Shown here piece by piece: positions 1-9,484 of a DNA stretch of 64,000 nucleotides (position 1 is the first letter of the stretch; each line of letters begins with the position of its first letter). Below the pieces are notes generated by a model. The model ran no database searches and had not been told where the DNA came from. It saw nothing but the letters and a program-made list of their open reading frames with translations. A program made the position numbers and the translations under genes. The DNA comes from Bordetella parapertussis (lineage in GTDB: Bacteria; Pseudomonadota; Gammaproteobacteria; Burkholderiales; Burkholderiaceae_C), in NCBI GenBank assembly GCA_945873925.1, contig CAMCES010000005.1, positions 1 to 64,000 on the forward strand, in the 5' to 3' direction.

Positions 1-1190
1 TTGTCACGTGCTGCAAACTCAGGCTCTTGCACCATGTTGACGTAATGTTTCATGCCTTCGCCGTTTGCATAGGCATTGGCAAACTGGAATGTGTTGTACC
101 AGTTGATATGGATGCCAGCCAGGGTGATGAACTGGTACTTGTATCCCAAAGCAGACAAATCTTCCTGGAAAGATGTAATTTGTTTGTCATTGAGGTTCTT
201 CTTCCAGTTGAAAGAAGGAGAACAGTTGTATGACAACAATTTGCCTGGACAGGCAGCATGGACGGCTTGTGCAAACTCACGGGCAAAACCAATGTCAGGC
301 ACCCCGGTTTCACACCACACCAAGTCAGCGTAGGGGGCATAAGCAATGCCTCGGCTGATGGACTGTTCAAGTCCATTTTTCACACGGAAGAAACCTTCTT
401 GCGTCCGCTCACCAGTCAAAAATGGTTTGTCGTTGGCGTCGTGATCAGAGGTGATCAAGTTGGCCGCCTCAGCATCTGTGCGTGCTAAAACGATGGTGGA
501 AACACCCATGACATCAGCAGCAAATCGAGCAGCAATCAGTTTTTCGCATGCTTCTTGTGTGGGCACCAAGACCTTGCCGCCCATGTGTCCACATTTTTTG
601 ACTGCGGCGAGTTGATCTTCAAAGTGAACGCCTGCAGCACCTGCGGTGATCATGTTTTTCATCAACTCAAACGCATTGAGCACACCGCCAAAGCCAGCTT
701 CAGCATCAGCAACGATCGGCAGAAAGTAGTCAATGAACTCTTTGTGATCTGGCTCAACACCACGGCCCCACTGGATTTCATCTGCCCGCTTGAAGGTATT
801 GTTGATTCGGCGCACCATCGTTGGCACGGAGTCGTAAGCGTACAAAGACTGATCTGGGTACATGGTCTCAGACGTATTACCGTCAGCGGCAACTTGCCAG
901 CCCGATAGGTAGACCGCCTCCAGTCCTGCTTTGGCTTGTTGCATGGCCTGACCGGCAGTGATCGCGCCAAAAGCATTGACATAGCCTTTTTTAGCCCCGC
1001 CATTGACCTTTTCCCATAATTTTTCGGCTCCACGCTTGGCCAAGGTGTGCTCGATGGGCATGCTGCCCCGCAAACGAACCACGTCGGCTGCGGAATAACC
1101 TCGTTTCACACCCTTCCAGCGCGGGTTGCTTGCCCAGTCATGTTCAAGGTTGGCAATTTGCTGAGCGCGGCTATTGGGTGATGTAGACAT
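1..1190 (-). CDS. aceA: isocitrate lyase, 3' end beyond the window
   Basis: Glyoxylate-shunt enzyme that cleaves isocitrate to succinate and glyoxylate in the cytoplasm, allowing growth on acetate or fatty acids. The reading frame is open from ATG 1190 to the window edge (about 396 codons of a usual ~430). The catalytic-cysteine motif KKCGHMGG is encoded near 570-600. The last visible residues ([13 protein letters not shown]) match the C-terminal part of the family. GGAG lies 7-8 bases before the chosen ATG; an ATG 5 bases further upstream is out of frame. The gene reads away from a 400-bp regulatory region shared with the histone-like gene. The true C-terminus is outside the window. Confidence 0.95.
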   Translation of the reverse strand, partial: MSTSPNSRAQQIANLEHDWASNPRWKGVKRGYSAADVVRLRGSMPIEHTLAKRGAEKLWEKVNGGAKKGYVNAFGAITAGQAMQQAKAGLEAVYLSGWQVAADGNTSETMYPDQSLYAYDSVPTMVRRINNTFKRADEIQWGRGVEPDHKEFIDYFLPIVADAEAGFGGVLNAFELMKNMITAGAAGVHFEDQLAAVKKCGHMGGKVLVPTQEACEKLIAARFAADVMGVSTIVLARTDAEAANLITSDHDANDKPFLTGERTQEGFFRVKNGLEQSISRGIAYAPYADLVWCETGVPDIGFAREFAQAVHAACPGKLLSYNCSPSFNWKKNLNDKQITSFQEDLSALGYKYQFITLAGIHINWYNTFQFANAYANGEGMKHYVNMVQEPEFAARD

Positions 1191-1252
1191 GTCATGACTC
1201 CAGGAGGTTAAGAAAGTAGGACAACCGTTAAGGCTGCATGGGCTATTCTATG

Positions 1253-1294
1253 TCTTATATAAGAGTAATTGCCGATCTTGTATCTTATATAAGA
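1253..1294. promoter_or_regulatory. two identical 12-bp palindromes upstream of aceA
   Basis: The perfect palindrome TCTTATATAAGA occurs at 1253-1264 and again at 1283-1294, 30 bp centre to centre (about three helical turns, same DNA face). They lie 63-104 bp upstream of the aceA start. Exact repetition, symmetry and helical phasing suggest a paired operator for a dimeric regulator acting on aceA. The regulator is not identifiable from the sequence. Palindromes and spacing are seen directly; the operator role is inference. Confidence 0.65.
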
Positions 1295-1396
1295 ATAAAT
1301 AAATTCACATGATATCAATGACTTAGCGGATTCATGCACAGGCATTGAAAGAAAATAGAAAATCGAAAAGAGGAATATGGATGAAGAAAGATTTCT

Positions 1397-1413
1397 ATTT
1401 TGCAATACAAAAT
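1397..1413. promoter_or_regulatory. inverted repeat ATTTTG-N5-CAAAAT
   Basis: A perfect 6-bp inverted repeat with a 5-bp spacer lies in the aceA/histone-like intergenic region, which otherwise contains no convincing gene from 1191 to 1594. It could be an operator for either divergent gene. Low confidence, because the region is AT-rich and short repeats arise by chance. Confidence 0.25.
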
Positions 1414-1594
1414 GTCGTTTTGGGACGGTGATTTCACAAACCGACCATACGACACAAGGAAGAAAACACCCTTTTTTGAAAAGCACAGGAAAGCAAAAAA
1501 CAACAAAAAAACAGCGGTTGTCCCTTAGGATATGGACTGCCGACAAAAGCAAAAAACTGGCGGCATTTCAATCACTTTAAGAAGGAAAATGAAA

Positions 1595-2035
1595 ATGGCA
1601 ACTGCAAAAAAAGCGGCTAAAAAAACCGCAGTCAAGAAACCCGCAGCAAAAAAAACTACCGCTAAAAAAGTTGTAGCTAAAAAACCTGTTGCAAAAAAAG
1701 CACCTGCGAAGAAAGTGACAGCCAAAAAAGCTGCTCCTAAAAAAGCAGCCAAAAAAACGGTAGCTAAAAAGGCGCCCGCCAAGAAACGCACACCCAATGC
1801 TGCTTTCATGAAGCCGTTGACACCCAGCCCTGAGCTTGCTGCTGTTGTGGGTAGCTCCCCCCTGCCACGCACAGCGGTGGTCAGTAAACTGTGGATCTAC
1901 ATCAAGAAGCACAATCTTCAAGATAAATCCAACAAGCGCAACATCAATGCAGATGACAAGCTCAGAGCCGTTTTTGGCAAAGCGCAAGTCACCATGTTTG
2001 AACTGGCCAGTGTGATTGGCAAGCACTTGCACTGA
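1595..2035 (+). CDS. histone H1-like lysine-rich protein with SWIB domain
   Basis: A 146-aa DNA-associated protein. Residues ~1-65 are lysine/alanine/proline repeats of the AAKK/PAKK/TAKK type, resembling eukaryotic H1 tails. Residues ~70-146 form a SWIB/MDM2-type domain (from MKPLTPSPELAAVVG to MFELASVIGKHLH). Proteins with this H1-tail plus SWIB layout are known in Burkholderiales and Chlamydiae and are thought to condense or organise DNA. ATG 1595 is preferred over the in-frame ATG 1589 because AGAAGG (1580-1585) is 9 bases from 1595 but only 3 from 1589. The gene diverges from aceA and converges on clpB across a shared hairpin terminator. Confidence 0.85.
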   Translation: MATAKKAAKKTAVKKPAAKKTTAKKVVAKKPVAKKAPAKKVTAKKAAPKKAAKKTVAKKAPAKKRTPNAAFMKPLTPSPELAAVVGSSPLPRTAVVSKLWIYIKKHNLQDKSNKRNINADDKLRAVFGKAQVTMFELASVIGKHLH

Positions 2036-2054
2036 GATTTATCTTTGTGAAACG

Positions 2055-2084
2055 AAAAAGCACCTGCAAGCAGGTGCTTTTTTT
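2055..2084. terminator. bidirectional rho-independent terminator
   Basis: Stem AAAAAGCACCTGC / GCAGGTGCTTTTT with a 2-base loop, followed by a T run on the plus strand and preceded by an A run (a T run on the minus strand). It sits between the converging histone-like gene and clpB and can serve both. Confidence 0.85.
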
Positions 2085-2092
2085 CCAACTTT

Positions 2093-4708
2093 TTACGACA
2101 AAGTTGAATTGTTCTCTGAACTGAACATGAATTGGCCGGGTGCTTGAATGGGGTCGACTGATACAGAGATCGAGTGCCTGGGCAAAAACCGTCCCTCCAA
2201 CAACAATTTAGAAAGCGGGTTTTCAATCCGTTGCTGAATAGCTCGCTTGAGCGGTCGGGCCCCAAAAACGGGATCAAAACCTACTTTTGCCAATTCGTGC
2301 AGGGCTGCTGGTGTGACGATCAACTGCAGATCCATTCGCGCCAAGCGATCACTCAGTACTTTGAGTTGAATGCCTGCAATTTTTTCTATGTGTGCAGCAT
2401 CCAATGCATGGAAGACCACGGTTTCGTCAATTCGGTTTAGAAACTCAGGACGGAAATGGCCTTTGAGCTCTTCCCAGACCGCATCCTTGATGTCAGCACT
2501 GTCTTGGCCAACCATGGCCTGAATGATCTTTGAGCCGATGTTTGATGTCATCGCAATGACTGCGTTTTTAAAGTCGATGGTTCTGCCTTGTCCGTCAGTC
2601 AGTCGGCCATCATCTAAAACCTGTAGCAAGATGTTGAAAACATCAGGATGCGCTTTTTCAATCTCGTCGAGCAAAATCACGCAATAAGGTTTACGCCGAA
2701 CCAACTCAGTCAAATAGCCGCCTTCGTCGTATCCAACATAGCCTGGAGGTGCGCCAATCAGTTTGCTCACGGAATGCTTCTCCATGAACTCGCTCATGTC
2801 AATTCGCACCAAATGATCTTCAGTATCAAATAAAAATCCAGCCAATGCTTTGCACAACTCCGTCTTTCCGACGCCTGTTGGCCCCAGAAAAAGAAAAGAG
2901 CCTGTGGGTCTCGAGGGGTCACTCAAGCCCGCCCTGGAACGTCTGATGGCATTTGAAACCGCTGTGATAGCCTCGTCTTGCCCTACCACCCTGGCGTGCA
3001 GGTGCGACTCCATGATTAACAGCTTTTCACGCTCGCCCTGCATCAACTTAGATACCGGAATACCCGTGGCGCGTGCCACGACTTCGGCTATTTCTTCTGC
3101 ACCCACCTGGGTTCGCAGCAAGCGGGTTGCTTGCGTGGCGCTGTCCCAGTTTTCCTCGCGGGCGTTGGCTTCCTTGAGTCTCTTTTCCAACTCGGGTAGT
3201 TTCCCGTATTGCAGTTCTGCTACTTTGTTGAAGTCGCCGCGCCGCTTTAAGTCCTCTATTTGCATTTTGCAACGTTCAATTTCTTCCTTGAGCAACGCGC
3301 CACCTTGAGCCTGTGCTTTTTCAGACTTCCAAATATCTTCCAAGTCAGCATATTCTTTTTGAAGTTTGACGATTTCTTCTTCAATCAAGCCCATGCGTTT
3401 TTGTGACGCATCGTCTTGCTCTTTTCGAACTGCTTCTCGCTCAATTTTCAACTGAATCAACCGCCTGTCGAGCTTATCCATGACTTCAGGTTTTGAATCA
3501 ATTTCAATTTTGATTTTTGCTGCAGCCTCATCTATCAAATCAATGGCTTTGTCAGGCAAGAATCGGTCGGTGATGTATCGGTGCGAAAGCTCTGCAGCAG
3601 CCACAATGGCAGGATCGGTGATTTCAACACCATGGTGCACCTCGTACTTTTCTTGCAGGCCGCGCAAAATGGCAATCGTGGCTTCAACCGAGGGTTCACC
3701 CACCAAAATTTTCTGAAATCGCCTCTCCAAAGCAGCGTCTTTTTCGATGTACTTACGGTATTCATCCAGGGTAGTCGCGCCCACGCAATGCAATTCACCG
3801 CGCGCCAACGCCGGCTTGAGCATATTGCCTGCATCCATGGACCCTTCACTTTTTCCAGCACCAACCATGGTGTGGATTTCGTCAATAAAGACGATGGTTT
3901 GCCCATGGTCTTTGGCCAGCTCATTCAATACAGATTTGAGGCGTTCCTCGAACTCACCTCTGAACTTGGCACCAGCCAGCAATGAAGCCATGTCCAAAGA
4001 CAACACCCGCTTGCCTTTGAGCGAATCCGGCACTTCACCTGAAATGATCCGTTGCGATAATCCTTCAACTATGGCAGTTTTACCTACACCTGGTTCTCCG
4101 ATAAGCACCGGGTTGTTTTTGGTGCGGCGCTGCAGCACCTGAATAGCACGGCGAATCTCATCATCTCGTCCAATCACTGGGTCCAATTGTCCTGAACGAG
4201 CACGCTCAGTCAAATCAACACAATACTTCAGCAAAGACTCACGCTGACCTTCGGCATCAGCAGATTGAACTTTTTCACCGCCTCGCAAGGCTTCAATGGC
4301 TGCGGATAAATTTTGTCGACTCAATCCATGGCGTTTGGCTTGTTGCGCAAACTCAGACTTACTGTCTGCCAACGCCAATAAAAACAATTCACTGGCTACA
4401 TATTTATCGCCACGCTTGATGGCCTCTTTTTCTGCAGCCTGCAGCAATGAAATCAAATGACGGCTGACTTGGACTTGCTCCTGGCCTTGAACTTCGGGCA
4501 ACCGCTGCACGGCTTCCTCCGCGTCTTTGAGCAATGCAGCTATGTTGACCCCAGCACGCATCAACAATGCGCGTGGACCATCATCTTGACGAAGCATGGC
4601 AACCACCAGGTGCGGTACTTCTATATAAGCATGGTCTGCACCCAAGGCCAGTGTTTGGGCCTCAGACAGCGCTTCTTGAAACTTGGTAGTCAATTTATCA
4701 ACACGCAT
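2093..4708 (-). CDS. clpB: ATP-dependent disaggregase ClpB
   Basis: Hexameric AAA+ chaperone that, with DnaK/DnaJ/GrpE, extracts polypeptides from aggregates after heat shock. 871 aa, full length. A Clp_N repeat domain spans ~1-145, the first AAA+ domain has Walker [10 protein letters not shown] at ~204-212, a coiled-coil M domain rich in E/K/R spans ~400-530, and the second AAA+ domain has Walker [10 protein letters not shown] near residue 605. The start ATG 4708 is preceded by GGAGG. It is the last gene of a long minus-strand cluster, 64 bp after moaE. A sigma-32-like promoter lies in that gap, so heat-inducible transcription separate from the moa genes is likely. Confidence 0.97.
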   Translation of the reverse strand: MRVDKLTTKFQEALSEAQTLALGADHAYIEVPHLVVAMLRQDDGPRALLMRAGVNIAALLKDAEEAVQRLPEVQGQEQVQVSRHLISLLQAAEKEAIKRGDKYVASELFLLALADSKSEFAQQAKRHGLSRQNLSAAIEALRGGEKVQSADAEGQRESLLKYCVDLTERARSGQLDPVIGRDDEIRRAIQVLQRRTKNNPVLIGEPGVGKTAIVEGLSQRIISGEVPDSLKGKRVLSLDMASLLAGAKFRGEFEERLKSVLNELAKDHGQTIVFIDEIHTMVGAGKSEGSMDAGNMLKPALARGELHCVGATTLDEYRKYIEKDAALERRFQKILVGEPSVEATIAILRGLQEKYEVHHGVEITDPAIVAAAELSHRYITDRFLPDKAIDLIDEAAAKIKIEIDSKPEVMDKLDRRLIQLKIEREAVRKEQDDASQKRMGLIEEEIVKLQKEYADLEDIWKSEKAQAQGGALLKEEIERCKMQIEDLKRRGDFNKVAELQYGKLPELEKRLKEANAREENWDSATQATRLLRTQVGAEEIAEVVARATGIPVSKLMQGEREKLLIMESHLHARVVGQDEAITAVSNAIRRSRAGLSDPSRPTGSFLFLGPTGVGKTELCKALAGFLFDTEDHLVRIDMSEFMEKHSVSKLIGAPPGYVGYDEGGYLTELVRRKPYCVILLDEIEKAHPDVFNILLQVLDDGRLTDGQGRTIDFKNAVIAMTSNIGSKIIQAMVGQDSADIKDAVWEELKGHFRPEFLNRIDETVVFHALDAAHIEKIAGIQLKVLSDRLARMDLQLIVTPAALHELAKVGFDPVFGARPLKRAIQQRIENPLSKLLLEGRFLPRHSISVSVDPIQAPGQFMFSSENNSTLS

Positions 4709-4739
4709 ATGCCACCTCCATCCTTCGCAGTGAAGAAAT

Positions 4740-4767
4740 ATCTGAGGTCATGGAGCCCAAATTCAAG
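4740..4767 (-). promoter_or_regulatory. candidate sigma-32 (RpoH) promoter of clpB
   Basis: On the minus strand CTTGAAT (4767-4761) is followed after 13 bp by CCTCAGAT (4747-4740). This compares with the RpoH consensus CTTGAAA-N11-16-CCCCATNT (6 of 8 in the -10 box). Initiation would leave a leader of about 25 nt before the clpB ATG. Position and gene identity support it; it is not proven. Confidence 0.5.
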
Positions 4768-4772
4768 AAGAT

Positions 4773-5258
4773 TCAATCTTCGGCAGAAGCATTTGTAGCG
4801 TGTATGCCCCACCTAGCCAAGGCTTTGTCGTCTGAGACCCTGGCGTCCACCCATCGGTGACCTTGAGGCGTAGCCTCCTTTTTCCAAAATGGTGCTTGAG
4901 TCTTGAGGTAATCCATCAAAAATTCACAAGCCAGAAAGCTTTGCCCACGGTGGGGGGAAGTCACGGCAACCAAAACAATTTGATCCAACGGCTTGAGCAG
5001 TCCGACCCGGTGAATGACTCGGGCACCCAAAATATCAAAGCGAGACTTCGCTTCAGCGATCATCAGTTCAATGGACTTTTCAGTCATTCCGGGATAGTGC
5101 TCTAACTCCAAAGTGGCGACATGGTCTCCCTCGTTTCGATCCCGCACAGTCCCGATGAAGCTACAAACCGCACCCACCCCAGCCTGATCCTGACGCAGCA
5201 AACCAATTTCGTGGCTTAGATCGAAATCCTGCGTTTGAATTTGCACAGAAAACTGCAT
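4773..5258 (-). CDS. moaE: molybdopterin synthase large subunit MoaE
   Basis: Catalytic subunit of molybdopterin synthase, which converts cyclic pyranopterin monophosphate to molybdopterin using sulfur carried on the MoaD C-terminus. About 161 aa. Conserved stretches GAVCSFIGTVRD, ELEHYPGMTEK, IHRVG and APFWKKE are present. ATG 5258 is assigned as start. A TTG at 5264 overlapping the moaD stop is also possible, and neither has a strong ribosome-binding site, consistent with translational coupling. It follows moaD directly in the alaA-to-clpB cluster. Confidence 0.93.
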   Translation of the reverse strand: MQFSVQIQTQDFDLSHEIGLLRQDQAGVGAVCSFIGTVRDRNEGDHVATLELEHYPGMTEKSIELMIAEAKSRFDILGARVIHRVGLLKPLDQIVLVAVTSPHRGQSFLACEFLMDYLKTQAPFWKKEATPQGHRWVDARVSDDKALARWGIHATNASAED

Positions 5259-5260
5259 TG

Positions 5261-5512
5261 TCAACCGCCCGTGACTGGTGGGAAAAAGGCCACCTCGGCG
5301 TTGGGCAGCAAAACACAGTGTCCATCACTGACTTGTTGATTCAAGGCCATGCGTATGGCTTTGCCTTCTTCCAAAGCAACAGAATAGGGTTCCCCTCTGG
5401 CCATCAATTCAGCACGCAAAGCATCCAAGTCCAATGCCTGGGTCTCGACTTCTTCAGTATTTAGACCAATTTGTTCGCGTATGGCAGCAAAATAACGGAC
5501 GGTGACTCTCAT
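5261..5512 (-). CDS. moaD: molybdopterin synthase sulfur-carrier subunit MoaD
   Basis: Ubiquitin-like small subunit of molybdopterin synthase. 83 aa, starting MRVTVRYFAAIREQIG and ending PPVTGG, the Gly-Gly tail that is adenylated and thiocarboxylated. ATG 5512 overlaps the moeA stop (ATGA), which favours it over the upstream in-frame TTG. It sits between moeA and moaE, so three cofactor genes are co-transcribed. Confidence 0.93.
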   Translation of the reverse strand: MRVTVRYFAAIREQIGLNTEEVETQALDLDALRAELMARGEPYSVALEEGKAIRMALNQQVSDGHCVLLPNAEVAFFPPVTGG

Positions 5513-6747
5513 GACATCCAATCATTAAAAGGAATGAATTCAACCATATCACCCTTGCGAATGGATCGATTTGGTGGATTGTCAATCAGGCCATCGCCCC
5601 AAACAGCAGAAGTCAATACGCCAGAGCTTTGGTTTGAGAAAAGATCGATTCCCCCTTGCGGGTTGCGCCGAACACGTAAGAATTCACGACGTTTATCAGC
5701 CTTGGGCCAATCGAAGTCCGCACGGACTGAATACGATTTCAAGGCAAGCTGCTGAGCGCCCTGCAACGCCAGCACAAAAGGACGAACCAACAGCAAGAAG
5801 GTCACCAAACTGGACACTGGATTTCCAGGCAACCCGATGAAATGAGTGGGTGATCTTTGCGCATTTTGAACATGACCATAGGCAAAAGGCTTGCCTGGTT
5901 TGACCGCAAGTGCCCACAAATGGAGTTGCCCCAGTTCGCTCACCGCGGGCTTGACATGGTCTTCTTCACCCACAGAAACACCTCCGCTGGTGAGAATCAA
6001 ATCATGGGATTGGGACGCCAAGGACAACATCTGTTTGGTTGCTTCTAAATGGTCTGGGAGGTTGCCAAAATCAGTGACCGTGCAACCCAAGCGATGCAGT
6101 AATGCGCGTAGAAAAAAACGATTGGAGTTGAAGATTGAACCCGAGGGCAAATCGGCAGGTGCCAAGTCCCCGGGCATAACCAACTCATCACCCGTAGACA
6201 GCATTGCCACCTTAGGACTGCGACTGACGAGAAGCGATGAACGACCGATACTTGCAGCCAAGCCCAAGCTGGTGGGTGTTAAGCGCATGCCTTTGGCAAG
6301 GACCACTTGCCCCAAAGAGATGTCTTCCCCCTGTCGCCGAATACATTGACCCACCGAGGGGACTGTCTTGATCAATACGTGACCATCCTCAGTTGCCTCA
6401 CACTCTTCTTGCATGACAACAGCATCAGCCCCCGAAGGAACTGGCGCACCCGTGAAAATTCTTGCCGCATGACCAGTGACCAAAGCACTGGGTTGACAGC
6501 CAGCCGGGATACGCTGCCCAATTTTCAATTTACCTTGCAACGCAGATAAATCCTGACAGTTAAATGCGTATCCATCCATGGCGGAATTGTCAAAAGAAGG
6601 GACATTCAATTCGGCGCGCACGTCTTCGGCAAGGATGCGACCGTCTGCATCAAAGGTGGAGACCATCTCTTGTTCGGACAGCGGTTGCAATCCGCCAAGC
6701 AATTGCAGCAATGCTTCATCGAGTGCGAACAGGGCTTGTTTATTCAT
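5509..6747 (-). CDS. moeA: molybdopterin molybdenumtransferase MoeA
   Basis: Inserts molybdate into adenylylated molybdopterin to finish the molybdenum cofactor. 412 aa, the normal length. The MoCF-binding domain shows SSLLVSRSPKVAMLSTGDE and the GGVSVGEEDHVK motif. The N-terminal region has SAMDGYAF, the family signature, and the C-terminal domain IV is present. Its ATG overlaps the thrC stop and its stop overlaps moaD, so translation is coupled on both sides. Confidence 0.95.
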   Translation of the reverse strand: MNKQALFALDEALLQLLGGLQPLSEQEMVSTFDADGRILAEDVRAELNVPSFDNSAMDGYAFNCQDLSALQGKLKIGQRIPAGCQPSALVTGHAARIFTGAPVPSGADAVVMQEECEATEDGHVLIKTVPSVGQCIRRQGEDISLGQVVLAKGMRLTPTSLGLAASIGRSSLLVSRSPKVAMLSTGDELVMPGDLAPADLPSGSIFNSNRFFLRALLHRLGCTVTDFGNLPDHLEATKQMLSLASQSHDLILTSGGVSVGEEDHVKPAVSELGQLHLWALAVKPGKPFAYGHVQNAQRSPTHFIGLPGNPVSSLVTFLLLVRPFVLALQGAQQLALKSYSVRADFDWPKADKRREFLRVRRNPQGGIDLFSNQSSGVLTSAVWGDGLIDNPPNRSIRKGDMVEFIPFNDWMS

Positions 6748-8174
6748 GGTTTGCAGTGTGCCTCGATGAATGATTTAACCTGAGAAACACTGGCAGGCAT
6801 GGTTTCAACCCGTTGAGGCAAGTTTTCTAAATTTGAAAACTTAGCCGGCACAGGTGGAGAGAACCCCAGTGCCTGTTCAATGGTGCTGGCAAATTTGATC
6901 GGCAAGGCTGTTTCCAACACCAGCATAGGCACCTTGGGTTCGAGAAAGTCGTGTGCAACCTTCAAGCCATCTGCCGTATGGGGGTCCAAAAGTTGTCTGT
7001 GGTTGTTATAAGCTTTTTGAATGGTTTCAATCCGGTTTTGGTGAGTGCTTTTGCCACTGTAGAACCCATATTGCGATTGAACATTTGCAAAAGCACTGTC
7101 TCCAGCAAGGCTGAACTGTCCATTTTTTGCCAAGTCTGCACCAAAGAGTTGATTTGTTTGGGTCGCATTTCTTCCAAGCAAATCAAAAATAAAGCGTTCA
7201 AAGTTACTGGCTTTTGAAATATCCATGGACGGACTGGAGGTTTCAAATGTGTGAAGCGTATCTCGAACTTGGTAAGCACCTGTTTTAAAAAACTCATCGA
7301 GAACATCGTTTTCGTTGGTAGCCACCACAAGCTTGGATATTGGCAACCCCATCATTTTAGCGACATGACCAGCACACACGTTGCCAAAGTTGCCACTGGG
7401 AACAGCAAAGCTCACCTGTTGATGATTGTCTTTGGTGGCCTGAAAGTAAGCTGCAAAGTAATAAACCACTTGAGCCAACAAGCGCGCCCAATTGATTGAA
7501 TTGACTGTTCCAATTTTGTAATGCTTCTTGAACTCGAGGTCACTGGAGACAGCCTTCACAATATCCTGGCAATCATCAAAAACACCTTCAATGGCGATGT
7601 TAAAAATATTTGCATCTTGCAGGCTGAACATTTGAGCCTGCTGAAAACGACTCATTCGTCCTTTGGGACTGGTCATGAAAACGCGAACACCTTTTTTGCC
7701 TCTCATGGCATGCTCGGCAGCACTGCCCGTGTCACCTGAAGTGGCCCCTAAAATATTGAGTTCAGCTGTTCTGCGATTCAACTCGTATTCAAATAAGTGA
7801 CCCAGGAGTTGCATGGCCATGTCTTTGAAGGCCAGTGTAGGACCGTTAGACAAACCCAATATCTGTATTTGATCGGTATAAGGTCGAACAGGGGCGATGA
7901 GATGCGAACCAAACACGTCAGAGCGATAGGTTTTTTGACACAACAACAGAAGATCAGCTTCGGGTATGTCGTCAATGTACCGAGACAAAATTTCGAAGGC
8001 TAAAAAATGATAGCCTTTGGTAGCAAAGTTGTTTCTGAGTTGAGTCAGTCCTTGTCCATCTATTTGAGGGTAGCAAACAGGCAGATACAAACCGCCATCT
8101 GGAGCCAGCCCTTCTAGCAATATGTCACAAAACGACTGTTTTGTTGCATGTCCTCTGGTAGAGATGTATTGCAT
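6744..8174 (-). CDS. thrC: threonine synthase
   Basis: PLP enzyme converting O-phosphohomoserine to threonine. 476 aa of the longer beta/gammaproteobacterial-yeast type. It begins MQYISTRG, and the PLP lysine lies in GPTLAFKDMAMQLLG (~110-125). The phosphate-binding loop is GATSGDTGSAAEHAM. It starts on the base where hom ends and its stop overlaps moeA. With hom it completes the aspartate-semialdehyde-to-threonine branch. Confidence 0.96.
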   Translation of the reverse strand: MQYISTRGHATKQSFCDILLEGLAPDGGLYLPVCYPQIDGQGLTQLRNNFATKGYHFLAFEILSRYIDDIPEADLLLLCQKTYRSDVFGSHLIAPVRPYTDQIQILGLSNGPTLAFKDMAMQLLGHLFEYELNRRTAELNILGATSGDTGSAAEHAMRGKKGVRVFMTSPKGRMSRFQQAQMFSLQDANIFNIAIEGVFDDCQDIVKAVSSDLEFKKHYKIGTVNSINWARLLAQVVYYFAAYFQATKDNHQQVSFAVPSGNFGNVCAGHVAKMMGLPISKLVVATNENDVLDEFFKTGAYQVRDTLHTFETSSPSMDISKASNFERFIFDLLGRNATQTNQLFGADLAKNGQFSLAGDSAFANVQSQYGFYSGKSTHQNRIETIQKAYNNHRQLLDPHTADGLKVAHDFLEPKVPMLVLETALPIKFASTIEQALGFSPPVPAKFSNLENLPQRVETMPASVSQVKSFIEAHCKP

Positions 8175-9484
8175 CAGTTGAAGTCTTCCTTGCGAATCCG
8201 AATGACTGGAACCAAGACAGTGGGCAATTGCTGTATTTGGGTGATAGCTTTTTTCATGACCGATTCTTTGGCTGAATGGGTCAAGATGATGAGTTCGGTT
8301 CTGTCTTGACCAATGGCAGTTGGCTGTTGCAGCATGGCATCAATGCTGATGCCATGGTCAGCCAGTACACCAGTCACGCTGGCCAACACACCGGCTTGAT
8401 CTGCCACACCTAATCGCAAGTAGTGACAGGTCAAGACTTCACTGATGGACAAAATCGGGGTGTCATGTATCTCATTAGACTGAACTCCCATGTAGGGCAC
8501 ACGGGTAGTTGCTTGTGATGAACCAAGTCTTGCAATGTCCACCATATCGGCGATGACTGCACTGGCTGTTGGCTCTCCGCCAGCACCCTTGCCATAAAAA
8601 AGTGTTGTGCCGACGGCATTCCCATGAACCATGACTGCGTTCATGGCGCCTTCAACATTTGCAATGAGCGTTTTTTCAGAGACAAGCGTCGGATGCACAC
8701 GGAGTTCGATGCCCTGCGCAGTTCTCCTTGAAATACCCAAGAGCTTGATCCTATAGCCCAATTGCAAAGCGAATGCGATGTCCTCTGACTGCAATTGGTC
8801 AATGCCTTCAATGTAAGCGTGATGAAATGGCATGGGTATGCCAAAAGCAATCGCTGACATGATGCTGCATTTATGGGCAGCATCTACCCCCTCGATATCA
8901 AAACTTGGGTCAGTTTCAGCATAACCCAAGGACTGGGCTTGCTTGAGTGCGCTTTCAAAGCTCAATGCCTTTTCACGCATTTGGGTCAAAATGAAATTGG
9001 TGGTCCCGTTGATGATCCCTGCAAGCCACTCAATGTTGTTTGCAGCCAGCCCTTCTCGCAAAGATTTGATGATGGGAATTCCACCTGCAACAGCAGCCTC
9101 ATAACCCAGCATCACACCTTGCTTTTGGGCGGCAGACACGATCTCCTCACCGTACATCGCAAGCAGCGCTTTGTTGGCGGTCACCACATGCTTGCCAGCG
9201 GCAATCGCAGACATAACCAATTCGCGAGCGATGCCATAGCCACCGATCAACTCAACCACCATATCAATGTCTGGATTGGTGATGATTTGATGGGCATCAG
9301 CAACAACCCTGCACGAAGGGTCAACCAAAGAGCGAGCGCGCTCAACGTCCAAATCGGCGACCATGGTTATGCGAAGCTCTTTGCCAGTCCGTCGTTGAAT
9401 CTCTGATTGATTGCGCAAGAGCACGTCATAGGTACCCTTGCCGACTGTGCCCAGGCCTAGCAGCCCAATTTGGATGGGTTTCAT
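8174..9484 (-). CDS. hom: homoserine dehydrogenase
   Basis: NAD(P)H-dependent reduction of aspartate semialdehyde to homoserine, the branch-point step for threonine and methionine. 436 aa. The Rossmann motif GLLGLGTVGKGT is at ~8-19 and the catalytic domain contains GIINGTTNFILTQM. A C-terminal ACT domain (~355-430, GVADQAGVLASVTGVLADHG) indicates feedback control by threonine. It overlaps alaA upstream by ATGA and abuts thrC downstream. Confidence 0.96.
   Translation of the reverse strand: MKPIQIGLLGLGTVGKGTYDVLLRNQSEIQRRTGKELRITMVADLDVERARSLVDPSCRVVADAHQIITNPDIDMVVELIGGYGIARELVMSAIAAGKHVVTANKALLAMYGEEIVSAAQKQGVMLGYEAAVAGGIPIIKSLREGLAANNIEWLAGIINGTTNFILTQMREKALSFESALKQAQSLGYAETDPSFDIEGVDAAHKCSIMSAIAFGIPMPFHHAYIEGIDQLQSEDIAFALQLGYRIKLLGISRRTAQGIELRVHPTLVSEKTLIANVEGAMNAVMVHGNAVGTTLFYGKGAGGEPTASAVIADMVDIARLGSSQATTRVPYMGVQSNEIHDTPILSISEVLTCHYLRLGVADQAGVLASVTGVLADHGISIDAMLQQPTAIGQDRTELIILTHSAKESVMKKAITQIQQLPTVLVPVIRIRKEDFN

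Noticed and set aside
1377..1580. 67-codon ORF in the aceA/histone-like gap
   Set aside because: No ribosome-binding site, atypical composition, and it runs through likely regulatory DNA; no recognisable family.
1525..1872. Minus-strand ORF rich in AFLA/FFA repeats
   Set aside because: Antisense of the AAKK repeats of the histone-like gene; the apparent membrane-like protein is a coding shadow.
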